From Bacteroidales bacterium (lineage in GTDB: Bacteria > Bacteroidota > Bacteroidia > Bacteroidales > F082), in NCBI GenBank assembly GCA_017651645.1, contig JAGCCO010000027.1:1-51307 (forward strand): a stretch of 51,307 nucleotides of DNA, read 5' to 3'. The position numbers were made by a program, and so were the translations under genes. This document shows, in pieces, positions 22,773-29,680 of this stretch; the first letter of the stretch is position 1, and each line of letters starts with the position of its first letter. The notes beneath the pieces were generated by a model. That model was not told the DNA's origin and made no database searches. It saw nothing but the letters and a program-made list of their open reading frames with translations.

Positions 22773-24882
22773 TAGATTGCTGCAAATCATGGACCATTCC
22801 CAACTCATCTAGCATAAAGGCATACTCCAGAACGACCTCTTTAAAGCCCTCGAAACGCCCCGAAGCACCGCCGTGACCATAGTCCATCTCGGTCTTCAGA
22901 TACAGCGGATTATTGTCAGTCTTCAAGGCACGCAGTTTGGCCGCCCATTTGGCAGGTTCCCAATACTGCACCTGACTATCGTGCAAGCCTGTTGTAATGA
23001 GCATCGCGGGATAGTCCTTGGCCTCCACATTGTCGTATGGCGAATAGGAAAGCATATAATCGTAAAACTTCTTTTCGTTGGGATTGCCCCATTCGTCATA
23101 CTCACCTGTGGTTAATGGGATGCTCTCGTCGAGCATAGTAGTAACGACATCCACAAAGGGCACCTGTGCGATGACGCCTTTCCATAAATCGGGACGCATG
23201 TTGGTCACAGCACCTACCAAAAGACCTCCCGCACTGCCACCCATGGCAAACAATTGTCGCGGCGAGGTGTAACCATTATTAATAAGGTATTCGGCACAAG
23301 CAATGAAATCGAGGAAAGTGTTCTTCTTGTTCAGCATCTTGCCGTCATCGTACCATTGCCGCCCCATCTCCTCACCGCCACGGATGTGGGCTATGGCCCA
23401 AACGAAACCACGGTCCAAAAGACTGATACGCGCTAAGGAGAAATAGGCATCCGTGCTGGAGCCGTAGGAGCCGTAACCATAGAGCACAAGAGGACTACCG
23501 TTGGGGCCGGGCCCTTCGACAGGCTCAGGGACCCTCGCTTTTACCGTACCTTTCTTGTAAACTATTGAAATCGGCACAAGCACACCGTCATGCGAAGGTG
23601 CCATCAAGCGCTCAGTGACATAGTCTTCAGGATTATAGCCGCCTACAATTTCCTGCCGCTTGAGCAAGGTCTTGGTGCACTTCTCCATATCGAGCTCATA
23701 AACGGAAGAAGGTGTGGTCATGGAATTGTACGAATAACGCAACATGACAGCTTCAAAATCGGGATTGGCTCCCACGCCGGCGGTATATGTCGGCTCACCG
23801 AAATCAAGGTAATAGTCGGTCTTGCCATCCCAAGACTGGATGCGTATCTTGACCAATCCACCCTCGCGTTCCTCTATGACGAAGAACTTGTCGAAAATCG
23901 TAAAGCCTTCAATCATCACTTGTTCGCGGTGTGGCACTACTTCTTCCCAGTTCGGTTTCTCGGTCTGGCCAACTGGCGTTCGCATGATCTTGTAGTTCTT
24001 CGCCTCGTCCGCGTTGGTTTGGATATAGAAAAACTCATGGTAATGGTCGATACCATACAGCATATCGGGTTGGCGAGACTGAAACACACGAAAGTCGTTC
24101 AAAGGTTGATTGCTCTCAAGGATACGGCATTCTGATGACAGTGTCGATTCCGAATTGATAATCAGATATTTACGAGATTTTGTCTTGCTGATGTAACAGA
24201 CAAAGGTTTCGTCTGCCTCGCAATACACCTCCTTATCTTCAGCAACAGAGGTTCCCAAACGATGTCGCATAATTCTGCACGGCCTCAAGGTCTCATCCTT
24301 CACGCCATAGAACAGTGTCATGTTGTCGCTCGCCCAAACCACATTACCCGAAGTACCCGTAATAGGCTCACCCACAAGCTCACCCGTCGCCAAATCCTTA
24401 ACGTACACAGTGTAGATGCGGCGGCTCACAGTATCCACCGAATAAGCCAACAACCTGTCATCCTCGCTTGGACTCACTTCGCCAATATCAAAGAAAGCAT
24501 GACCTTCAGCCAGCGCATTACAATCCAAAAGAATCTCCTCTGATACCTCCAGGCTGTGCTTTTTGCGACAAAAGAGGGGATATTCCTTCCCCTCTTCATA
24601 ACGCGTGTAGTGGTAATAGTCCCGAATCTTGACAGGCACCGAGTTGTCGTCCTGTTTGATGCGACCCGTAATCTCCTTAAAGAGTTGTTCTTGAAGCGGT
24701 TCAGTATGCTTCAAGCAGGCATCAGCATACTGGTTTTCGGCCTCAAGATAAGCGATTACCTCAGGATTGTCGCGCTCGTTGAGCCAATAGTAGTTGTCAA
24801 CTCGTGTATGGCCATGCATCGTCATTTCATGCGGACGGATGGCTGCCTTAGGGGGTGTGATGTTATCAAGCACTTCCTTCAA
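22762..24882 (-). CDS. ptrB: Oligopeptidase B (S9A serine peptidase)
   Basis: A 706-residue cytoplasmic prolyl-oligopeptidase-family enzyme that cuts short peptides, usually after Arg/Lys. The seven-blade propeller (about 75-410) is followed by the alpha/beta hydrolase domain with GGSAGG (Ser550), TGLHDSQVQYWE (Asp635) and DYGHGGASGR (His670). N-terminal homology (PPKAAIRPHEMTMHGHTRVD) reaches upstream of the first ATG-encoded Met20, so translation must begin at a non-ATG codon: TTG at 24882 (chosen) or GTG at 24873. Five nt separate it from the AOS-family stop, so coupling is likely. An in-frame insert near residues 447-462 (VKARVPEPVEGPGPNG) coincides with a REP-like element. Confidence 0.9.
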   Translation of the reverse strand: MKEVLDNITPPKAAIRPHEMTMHGHTRVDNYYWLNERDNPEVIAYLEAENQYADACLKHTEPLQEQLFKEITGRIKQDDNSVPVKIRDYYHYTRYEEGKEYPLFCRKKHSLEVSEEILLDCNALAEGHAFFDIGEVSPSEDDRLLAYSVDTVSRRIYTVYVKDLATGELVGEPITGTSGNVVWASDNMTLFYGVKDETLRPCRIMRHRLGTSVAEDKEVYCEADETFVCYISKTKSRKYLIINSESTLSSECRILESNQPLNDFRVFQSRQPDMLYGIDHYHEFFYIQTNADEAKNYKIMRTPVGQTEKPNWEEVVPHREQVMIEGFTIFDKFFVIEEREGGLVKIRIQSWDGKTDYYLDFGEPTYTAGVGANPDFEAVMLRYSYNSMTTPSSVYELDMEKCTKTLLKRQEIVGGYNPEDYVTERLMAPSHDGVLVPISIVYKKGTVKARVPEPVEGPGPNGSPLVLYGYGSYGSSTDAYFSLARISLLDRGFVWAIAHIRGGEEMGRQWYDDGKMLNKKNTFLDFIACAEYLINNGYTSPRQLFAMGGSAGGLLVGAVTNMRPDLWKGVIAQVPFVDVVTTMLDESIPLTTGEYDEWGNPNEKKFYDYMLSYSPYDNVEAKDYPAMLITTGLHDSQVQYWEPAKWAAKLRALKTDNNPLYLKTEMDYGHGGASGRFEGFKEVVLEYAFMLDELGMVHDLQQSIGE
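23512..23530. repeat. REP-like element inside ptrB coding sequence
   Basis: CCCTTCGACAGGCTCAGGG is the core of a repeat I recall as dispersed in many unrelated bacterial genomes. It is translated in frame on the minus strand as PEPVEG. Related peptidases pass from the KKG strand to LLYGYGSYG with a loop about 10 residues shorter, so this looks like an insertion tolerated in a surface loop. Confidence 0.65.
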
Positions 24883-24887
24883 ATCAA

Positions 24888-26147
24888 TTACAGAATTCTC
24901 ATATTCGGAACTTCAGTACCATCATAGTAACCCTTGGCAAGCTTTTCTTTCACCTCGGTGAAGGCGTTGAGTGTGTAGTTCACATCGTCCATAGTGTGAG
25001 CCGCCGTCGGGATGATACGGAAGATAATCATGCCTTTGGGAATGACGGGATAGGTGATGACCGAGCAGAAGATGCGGTAGTTCTCACGCAGATCCATAGC
25101 GATGTTGGTAGCCTGCACCACATCGCCTTGTACATGTACTGGTGTCACGCAAGCCTCGGCGGGACCGATATCGAAGCCCAAATCGCGGAATCCCTTCTGC
25201 AAAGCACGGGTCACCTTCCACAATTGAGCACGAAGGGCATCACCCTCGGCACTGCGGATGATCTCCAGACGCTTTTCGCAGCCTTCCACGATGGCCAACG
25301 GCAGACTCTTAGCGTACATCTGCGAACGCATGTTATAACGCAGATATTCAATCACATACTTAGGACCAGCCACAAAGCCGCCGATGATAGCCATAGCCTT
25401 AGCATAGGCACCGATGTAGATGTCGATATCATCCATCACACCGAAATGCTCGGACGTACCGCGACCATTGGGACCCATCACGCCAAAGCCGTGGGCATCG
25501 TCGATGAGGATACGGAAGCTGTATTTCTTCTTCAGAGCCACGATGCCAGCAAGGTCGCCCAAAGCGCCCGTCATGCCATACACGCCTTCTGTGATGACAA
25601 GGATGCCACCACCCGTCTTGGCCACCACCTCGGTTGCAACCTTCAGTTTCTTCTCCAGATCTTCCATGTTATTATGGCGATACTTGTATTTGTTGCCGAT
25701 ATGTAAACGAATACCGTCAAGCAGGCAGGCGTGAGCCTCGTTGTCGTAAACAATAACATCATGCGGAGAAGTCAGTGTGTCGATGGTCGACACAATACCT
25801 TGATAACCAAAGTTAAATAGGTAGGCAGCTTCTTTCTTCTCGAAGTCAGCCAGCTCATGCTCGAAATGCTCATGCATGCGGGTGTGACCTGTCATCATAC
25901 GAGCGCCCATGGGAGCAGCCAAGCCGTATTTTGCAGCAGCTTCGGCATCCACACGGCGAATTTCAGGGTGATTGGCCAAACCCAAATAATTGTTCAAGCT
26001 CCAGCAGAGCACTTCCCTGCCGTTGAAGGTCATGCGCGGGCCAAGTTCACCTTCCAAGCGCGGGAAAGCGAAATAACCATCGGCGCGTTCACGGTATTGC
26101 CCAATCGGGCCACCGGAATCCTTTGATATTCTTTCAAAAATGTCCAT
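24888..26147 (-). CDS. Alpha-oxoamine synthase family PLP enzyme (serine palmitoyltransferase or 2-amino-3-ketobutyrate CoA ligase type)
   Basis: A 419-residue fold-type I PLP enzyme that should condense an amino acid with an acyl-CoA. Features: WSLNNYLGLANHPE near the N-terminus, EAHACLLDG, TEGVYGMTGALGDL, IDDAHGFGVMGP (Asp216/217 contacting the PLP nitrogen) and IGAYAKAMAIIGGFVAG with Lys250 as the predicted Schiff-base lysine. Candidates are serine palmitoyltransferase (sphingolipid synthesis, known in Bacteroidales), glycine C-acetyltransferase, or BioF-like. A divergent SDR gene could supply a ketone reductase, which favours a lipid role, but this is inference. It precedes ptrB by 5 bp. 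Its leader contains a heptad array and a palindrome. Confidence 0.8.
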   Translation of the reverse strand: MDIFERISKDSGGPIGQYRERADGYFAFPRLEGELGPRMTFNGREVLCWSLNNYLGLANHPEIRRVDAEAAAKYGLAAPMGARMMTGHTRMHEHFEHELADFEKKEAAYLFNFGYQGIVSTIDTLTSPHDVIVYDNEAHACLLDGIRLHIGNKYKYRHNNMEDLEKKLKVATEVVAKTGGGILVITEGVYGMTGALGDLAGIVALKKKYSFRILIDDAHGFGVMGPNGRGTSEHFGVMDDIDIYIGAYAKAMAIIGGFVAGPKYVIEYLRYNMRSQMYAKSLPLAIVEGCEKRLEIIRSAEGDALRAQLWKVTRALQKGFRDLGFDIGPAEACVTPVHVQGDVVQATNIAMDLRENYRIFCSVITYPVIPKGMIIFRIIPTAAHTMDDVNYTLNAFTEVKEKLAKGYYDGTEVPNMRIL

Positions 26148-26155
26148 TATTTTAG

Positions 26156-26183
26156 TTTAGAGTTTAAAGTTTAGAGTTTAGAG
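26156..26183. repeat. 7-bp direct repeat array (TTTAGAG x4) in leader of AOS-family gene
   Basis: Four contiguous units (TTTAGAG, TTTAAAG, TTTAGAG, TTTAGAG) lie 8 bp upstream of the AOS-family start codon, inside its predicted 5' leader, and run directly into the palindrome at 26183. Confidence 0.8.
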
Positions 26184-26213
26184 TAGGGGCAGACCCACGT
26201 GTCTGCCCTCTAC
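26183..26213. repeat. Imperfect 31-bp palindrome GTAGGGGCAGAC...GTCTGCCCTCTAC
   Basis: Arms of 12 and 13 nt pair with a one-base bulge around a CCACGT centre. The layout (GTAG...CTAC ends, about 30 bp, extragenic) matches the GTAGAGAC palindromes but the inner sequence differs, so it may be a second subfamily. Confidence 0.7.
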
Positions 26214-26225
26214 AATTTGATGGGA

Positions 26226-26233
26226 CAAAATTA
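26226..26233 (-). promoter_or_regulatory. -7 element of AOS-ptrB promoter
   Basis: Minus-strand TAATTTTG fits TAnnTTTG. The leader would be about 70 nt and include the palindrome and the heptad array. Confidence 0.5.
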
Positions 26234-26272
26234 GTAAATATATTGATTATCCTAACATCAAGGAATTATTTT

Positions 26273-26280
26273 TAATTTTG
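26273..26280 (+). promoter_or_regulatory. -7 element of SDR-VOC promoter
   Basis: TAATTTTG fits TAnnTTTG and lies 19 bp before the ATG at 26300, divergent from the AOS promoter. The TTG at 26285 is too close to the promoter to be the start. Confidence 0.55.
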
Positions 26281-26299
26281 CAGTTTGAAATCAACGATC

Positions 26300-27091
26300 A
26301 TGTTAAACCTTAAGAATAAAACAGCGTTAGTCACAGGCGGCGGCACAGGTATCGGGCAGAGCATCGCCTTGCATCTGGCCCAAGAAGGTTGTCATCTCGT
26401 CCTGACGGGATTGGGCATTGATGACCTCAACAAAACCAAAGAGCTGTGTGAACAATACGGCGTACGCGCCTATGCCACTGAGACTCAACTCGATGACTTT
26501 GCATCCATCGACTGCCTCTACGACTATGTGATGGGACTAGGTCTGAGCATCGACCTCTTCGTGCTCAACGCAGGCATCTCACAGCGCGAAAAAGCGCTGG
26601 ACACCGACTTCAGCGTTGACGAAAAGATTTTGAAAATCGACTTCATGAGCGGCGTTTACTTGGTGAAGAAGTTCAAGGACATGATCAAAGCCAAAGAGCA
26701 TGTGCAGTTCAGTGTGACCACCTCATTGTCTGGGCTTTTCGGTTTCCCGTTGCGCTCAGCCTATTGTGCTGCCAAGCATGCCCTGTTCGGGTTCTACGAG
26801 TCGTTGGAGCTGGAATACGATAACATCAACGTCACTTTCCTCATTCCAGGGCGCATCAACACACAGATCAGCAAAAGTGCGCTCATGGGCGACGGCACAG
26901 CCCACGCCAAGATGGACGCGGGACAAGCCAACGGCTTGGATGTAGACAAATGCGGCAAGATTGCCGTGCGCGCCATCAAGCGGCAGAAACATCGTAAATT
27001 GATTGGACGTTCTGAATTACTTATGGCGTATATTCATAAATATTGCTTACCTTTGTATTATAAACTGTCTAGAAAAATATCGGCAACATGA
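26300..27091 (+). CDS. Short-chain dehydrogenase/reductase
   Basis: A 263-residue classical SDR. The NAD(P)-binding motif TGGGTGIG lies at 12-19, the LNAG motif near 89-92, and the catalytic residues are Ser in SVTTSLSG (about 138-145), Tyr155 and Lys159 (YCAAK). The C-terminal KYCLPLYYKLSRKIS is basic and hydrophobic, like DHRS7- and 3-ketosphinganine-reductase-like SDRs that act at membranes. The stop overlaps the start of the VOC gene as ATGA (27088-27091), so the two are translationally coupled. Substrate unknown; a keto-lipid made by the divergent AOS-family enzyme is an attractive guess. Confidence 0.83.
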   Translation: MLNLKNKTALVTGGGTGIGQSIALHLAQEGCHLVLTGLGIDDLNKTKELCEQYGVRAYATETQLDDFASIDCLYDYVMGLGLSIDLFVLNAGISQREKALDTDFSVDEKILKIDFMSGVYLVKKFKDMIKAKEHVQFSVTTSLSGLFGFPLRSAYCAAKHALFGFYESLELEYDNINVTFLIPGRINTQISKSALMGDGTAHAKMDAGQANGLDVDKCGKIAVRAIKRQKHRKLIGRSELLMAYIHKYCLPLYYKLSRKISAT

Positions 27092-28155
27092 AAGAGAAAG
27101 TCATCTGCGGCATACAGCAAGTGGGTATCGGAGTCAACGACTTCGTGGAGGCCTGGAAATGGTATTACGACAACTTCGGCTACGAAATCAAGATTGTCGA
27201 CGACGAAGGTGTGGCGGAGCGTATGCTCCCTTACACGGGCGGCAAACCTCAACCCCGTCGCTCGGGCATCGCAGTCAATATCCGCGGCGGAGGTGGTTTC
27301 GAGATTTGGCAACCCAAAGGCCGTGAACTCAACTATCTGAAGGAACCCGTAAAAATGGGTGATTTGGGCATCCTCATTGCAAAGGTGAAGACCCCCAATA
27401 TCGAGACGGCCTACAACACCTATATTAATGGAGGTCTTGACGTTATAAGTCCTGTTATGACCTCGCCAGCAGGACAAAAGGAGTTTTTCATGAAAGACCC
27501 TTACGGTAACCTCTTCCAGCTTGAGCAAGACGATTATGTCTTTATCGATGAAAAGAAGACAACGGGCGGCGCCAACGGTGCCGTCATCGGCGTGAGTGAC
27601 ATTGACCGTTCCCTGCCCTTCTACACACAGCTGTTGGAATACGACAAGGTGGTCTATGACCAGACAGGCATCTTTGACGACTTGAATTGTCTCCCTGGTG
27701 GTGAAGGCAGGTTACGTCGTGTCATCCTCGAACGCAGCAAACCCATCGAAGGTCCGTTGAGTCGCATCATGGGCACCTCACATCTGGAACTCATCCAAAG
27801 CCTCGATGCGCCTGGCAAGAAACTTTACGAGGGCCGCTATTGGGGTGACCCAGGCTTCATTCATCTATGCTTCGACGTGCGCAACATGGAGGCCGTCAAG
27901 ATGGAGGCCGAGGCCATGGGGCATCCTTTTGTATGCGACAGCGGCGCCGACTTTGACATGGGCGATGCCAACGGCCATTTTACCTACGTGGAAGACCCTG
28001 ATGGCACCCTTATTGAGTTCGTCGAGACCTTCAAGATTCCAATCGCAAAGAAGTTTGGACTCTACCTTAATCTCGCCAACAAGGACGACCATAAGCCATT
28101 GGGCATCTTGAAATTGCTACGCTTTGCAAAAGTGAAACGCGAAAGTATCAAATAA
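27088..28155 (+). CDS. Two-domain VOC family protein (dioxygenase/glyoxalase-like)
   Basis: A 355-residue protein with two vicinal-oxygen-chelate modules (about 5-155 and 163-320). The first begins GIQQVGIGVNDFVEAWKWYY and ends FMKDPYGNLFQLEQDD; the second begins AVIGVSDIDRSLPFYTQLL and includes TSHLELIQ, GFIHLCFDVRN and DPDGTLIEFVETFK. His and Glu in the second module could bind a metal; the first has Gln where the family usually has its first His, so only one half may be catalytic. It is coupled to the SDR gene by ATGA overlap and followed by a strong terminator. Specific reaction not assignable. Confidence 0.75.
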   Translation: MKEKVICGIQQVGIGVNDFVEAWKWYYDNFGYEIKIVDDEGVAERMLPYTGGKPQPRRSGIAVNIRGGGGFEIWQPKGRELNYLKEPVKMGDLGILIAKVKTPNIETAYNTYINGGLDVISPVMTSPAGQKEFFMKDPYGNLFQLEQDDYVFIDEKKTTGGANGAVIGVSDIDRSLPFYTQLLEYDKVVYDQTGIFDDLNCLPGGEGRLRRVILERSKPIEGPLSRIMGTSHLELIQSLDAPGKKLYEGRYWGDPGFIHLCFDVRNMEAVKMEAEAMGHPFVCDSGADFDMGDANGHFTYVEDPDGTLIEFVETFKIPIAKKFGLYLNLANKDDHKPLGILKLLRFAKVKRESIK

Positions 28156-28158
28156 CAA

Positions 28159-28190
28159 AAAAACAGCCGACTCAGTGAGTCGGCTGTTTG
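28159..28190. terminator. Bidirectional terminator between VOC gene and skp
   Basis: AAACAGCCGACTCA faces TGAGTCGGCTGTTT (28161-28189), a 14-bp stem around a single central base, with an A-run before and a short T-run after. It can end both the plus-strand SDR-VOC and the minus-strand bamA-skp transcripts. Confidence 0.88.
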
Positions 28191-28225
28191 CGTTAATAAC
28201 GCTATCTTTGAGAAACTTCACTATC

Positions 28226-28741
28226 TTATTTGATTCCCAATTTGGCTTTCACATCCTTAGTGCAGTCAACGGCATCAGTGCCCACATAGACAGCGGCGCC
28301 AGTAGCGAGGTCGAGGACATAGGTGTAACCTTTTTCCTTACCCACTGCATTGATGGCGTTCTGAATCTTTTCCAAAATCGGGGCGAGCAACTCGGCACGC
28401 TTGCTTTCAAATTCCTGCTCAGCGTTGGCTTGGAACTGCTGGATGCGGGTCTGAAGGTCAACGATTTCCTTTTCCTTGGACTGCTTCACCAAGTTGGACA
28501 TGGTAGCCTGATTGGCTTCATAATCCTGCATCTTGGTCTGATACTCCTTGGCCATCGCCTGCAATTGGTTCTGCAACTCATTGTAATACTTCTCCAGATC
28601 TTTCTCAGCTTTGGTCTTGTCAGGCATGACATCAAGGATTTCAGCCGTATTGACATGTGCAAGCTTCACTTGAGCCTGGGCAACACCACTCATCACGAAG
28701 AGGGCCACACCCAAAAACAATACTTTGAATACTCTTTTCAT
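28226..28741 (-). CDS. OmpH/Skp family periplasmic chaperone, copy 2
   Basis: A 171-residue exported protein with signal KVLFLGVALFVMSGVAQA. The mature chain has the Skp pattern: VKLAHVNTAEILDVMPD, a long charged coiled-coil hairpin (about 45-120), then YTYVLDLATGAAVYVG. Skp holds unfolded outer-membrane proteins on their way to BamA. It is the last gene of the bamA run, 90 bp downstream of a paralog. The start is placed at MKRVFKVLF (28741); the frame extends to 28801 but overlaps a -7 element at 28791. Confidence 0.9.
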   Translation of the reverse strand: MKRVFKVLFLGVALFVMSGVAQAQVKLAHVNTAEILDVMPDKTKAEKDLEKYYNELQNQLQAMAKEYQTKMQDYEANQATMSNLVKQSKEKEIVDLQTRIQQFQANAEQEFESKRAELLAPILEKIQNAINAVGKEKGYTYVLDLATGAAVYVGTDAVDCTKDVKAKLGIK

Positions 28742-28790
28742 TTTATTGACTTTTAATAAATTAACTCTCTTTTTATCGACATTTGAGCGG

Positions 28791-28798
28791 CAAAGATA
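28791..28798 (-). promoter_or_regulatory. -7 element of skp copy 2
   Basis: Minus-strand TATCTTTG fits TAnnTTTG, 49 bp ahead of the start at 28741, allowing separate transcription of this chaperone gene. Confidence 0.45.
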
Positions 28799-28831
28799 CA
28801 AAATAATTGCATTCCTTAGCCAATCAAGTCT

Positions 28832-29491
28832 TTAATTTTTGGGTTTGGCACCTTTACCGCCTGCACCCGTATTGCCAGCGGGTTTTCCTCCTGTCGTGCC
28901 TCCGCCCATAGTTCCACTGTTTGCTCTATGACGATCCTCACGACGCACGGTCTGCATGACATTGCCCAACTGGTCGAGCACATCATCGCTGATATCATTC
29001 TTGTCGCTGGCATAAAGCACGGAAGTCCCCGAGGCCAAGTCAAGGATGAAAGCGTAGTTTTTGGTCTGTGCCACTTCTTTCATGGCCGTATAGACTTTCT
29101 CCTGGATGGGCTGAATCAATTCGGTGCGTTTCTGATAGAGTTGGCCTTCGGAGCCGAAATACTGCATCTGCAGGTTTTTGGCCTCTTGCTCCTTGTCGAC
29201 GATGGCTTGTTCACGGGCACGTTTCTGGTCTTCAGAGAGCAGCAGCATCTCAGTCTGGTACTTGCTGTACATCTCCGACACCTTGTCGTAAACAGCTTTC
29301 ACTTCTCTCTGCCATTTCTCCGAGAGGGCGTTCAGCTCTTCCTGTGCGTCACCGTATTCCGGAATATTCTCCATAATGTATTCCGAATCGACATAGACGA
29401 TTTTCTGTCCACCGCCAAGCTGGGCATTGGCAGTCATGATGCCGCCTAAAACCAAGGCAGCGGTCAAAATTAAAGTTTTAAATGCTTTCAT
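28832..29491 (-). CDS. OmpH/Skp family periplasmic chaperone, copy 1
   Basis: A 219-residue exported protein with signal MKAFKTLILTAALVLGGIMTANA, then KIVYVDSEYIMENIPEYGDA, a charged coiled-coil arm region, and YAFILDLASGTSVLYAS, matching OmpH/Skp. Unlike copy 2 it has a C-terminal Gly/Thr/Lys-rich tail of about 30 residues (GTMGGGTTGG, KGAKPKN), probably disordered. Tandem skp-like genes after bamA are common in Bacteroidota, and their arms differ enough to suggest separate clients. The 189-bp gap to bamA contains repeats. Confidence 0.9.
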   Translation of the reverse strand: MKAFKTLILTAALVLGGIMTANAQLGGGQKIVYVDSEYIMENIPEYGDAQEELNALSEKWQREVKAVYDKVSEMYSKYQTEMLLLSEDQKRAREQAIVDKEQEAKNLQMQYFGSEGQLYQKRTELIQPIQEKVYTAMKEVAQTKNYAFILDLASGTSVLYASDKNDISDDVLDQLGNVMQTVRREDRHRANSGTMGGGTTGGKPAGNTGAGGKGAKPKN

Positions 29492-29583
29492 TGTGTTATT
29501 GTGTTGCTAATCGATTTTCTTTCTTGCATTATCAATAATCGTTCCAAAACGGATTTAAAATTGACTTCGTCGAATACTTCGTA

Positions 29584-29607
29584 TTTCAAAGATTCAAAGA
29601 TTCAAAA
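29584..29607. repeat. 8-bp direct repeats (ATTCAAAG type)
   Basis: Three contiguous 8-bp units (TTTCAAAG, ATTCAAAG, ATTCAAAA) open a composite repeat block (29584-29680) downstream of bamA. Confidence 0.65.
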
Positions 29608-29614
29608 TTCCTAG

Positions 29615-29640
29615 ATTGCTTCGTCGTTCCTCCTCGCAAT
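29615..29640. repeat. ATTGC...GCAAT hairpin element
   Basis: ATTGCTTCGTCG...CTCGCAAT followed by GACGC. From memory, sequences of this type (CATTGCGAG...GAAGCAATC) are dispersed repeats in many bacteria. Short terminal arms pair; the middle does not. A shorter relative lies at 4218-4234. Confidence 0.6.
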
Positions 29641-29652
29641 GACGCAAAGCGT

Positions 29653-29680
29653 CTCTAAACTCTCAACTCTAAACTCTCAA
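29653..29680. repeat. 7-bp direct repeat array (CTCTMAA x4) abutting bamA stop
   Basis: Units CTCTAAA, CTCTCAA, CTCTAAA, CTCTCAA run directly into the bamA stop codon at 29681. This is the same placement as the 4654 array beside the DUF1573 stop. Confidence 0.85.
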
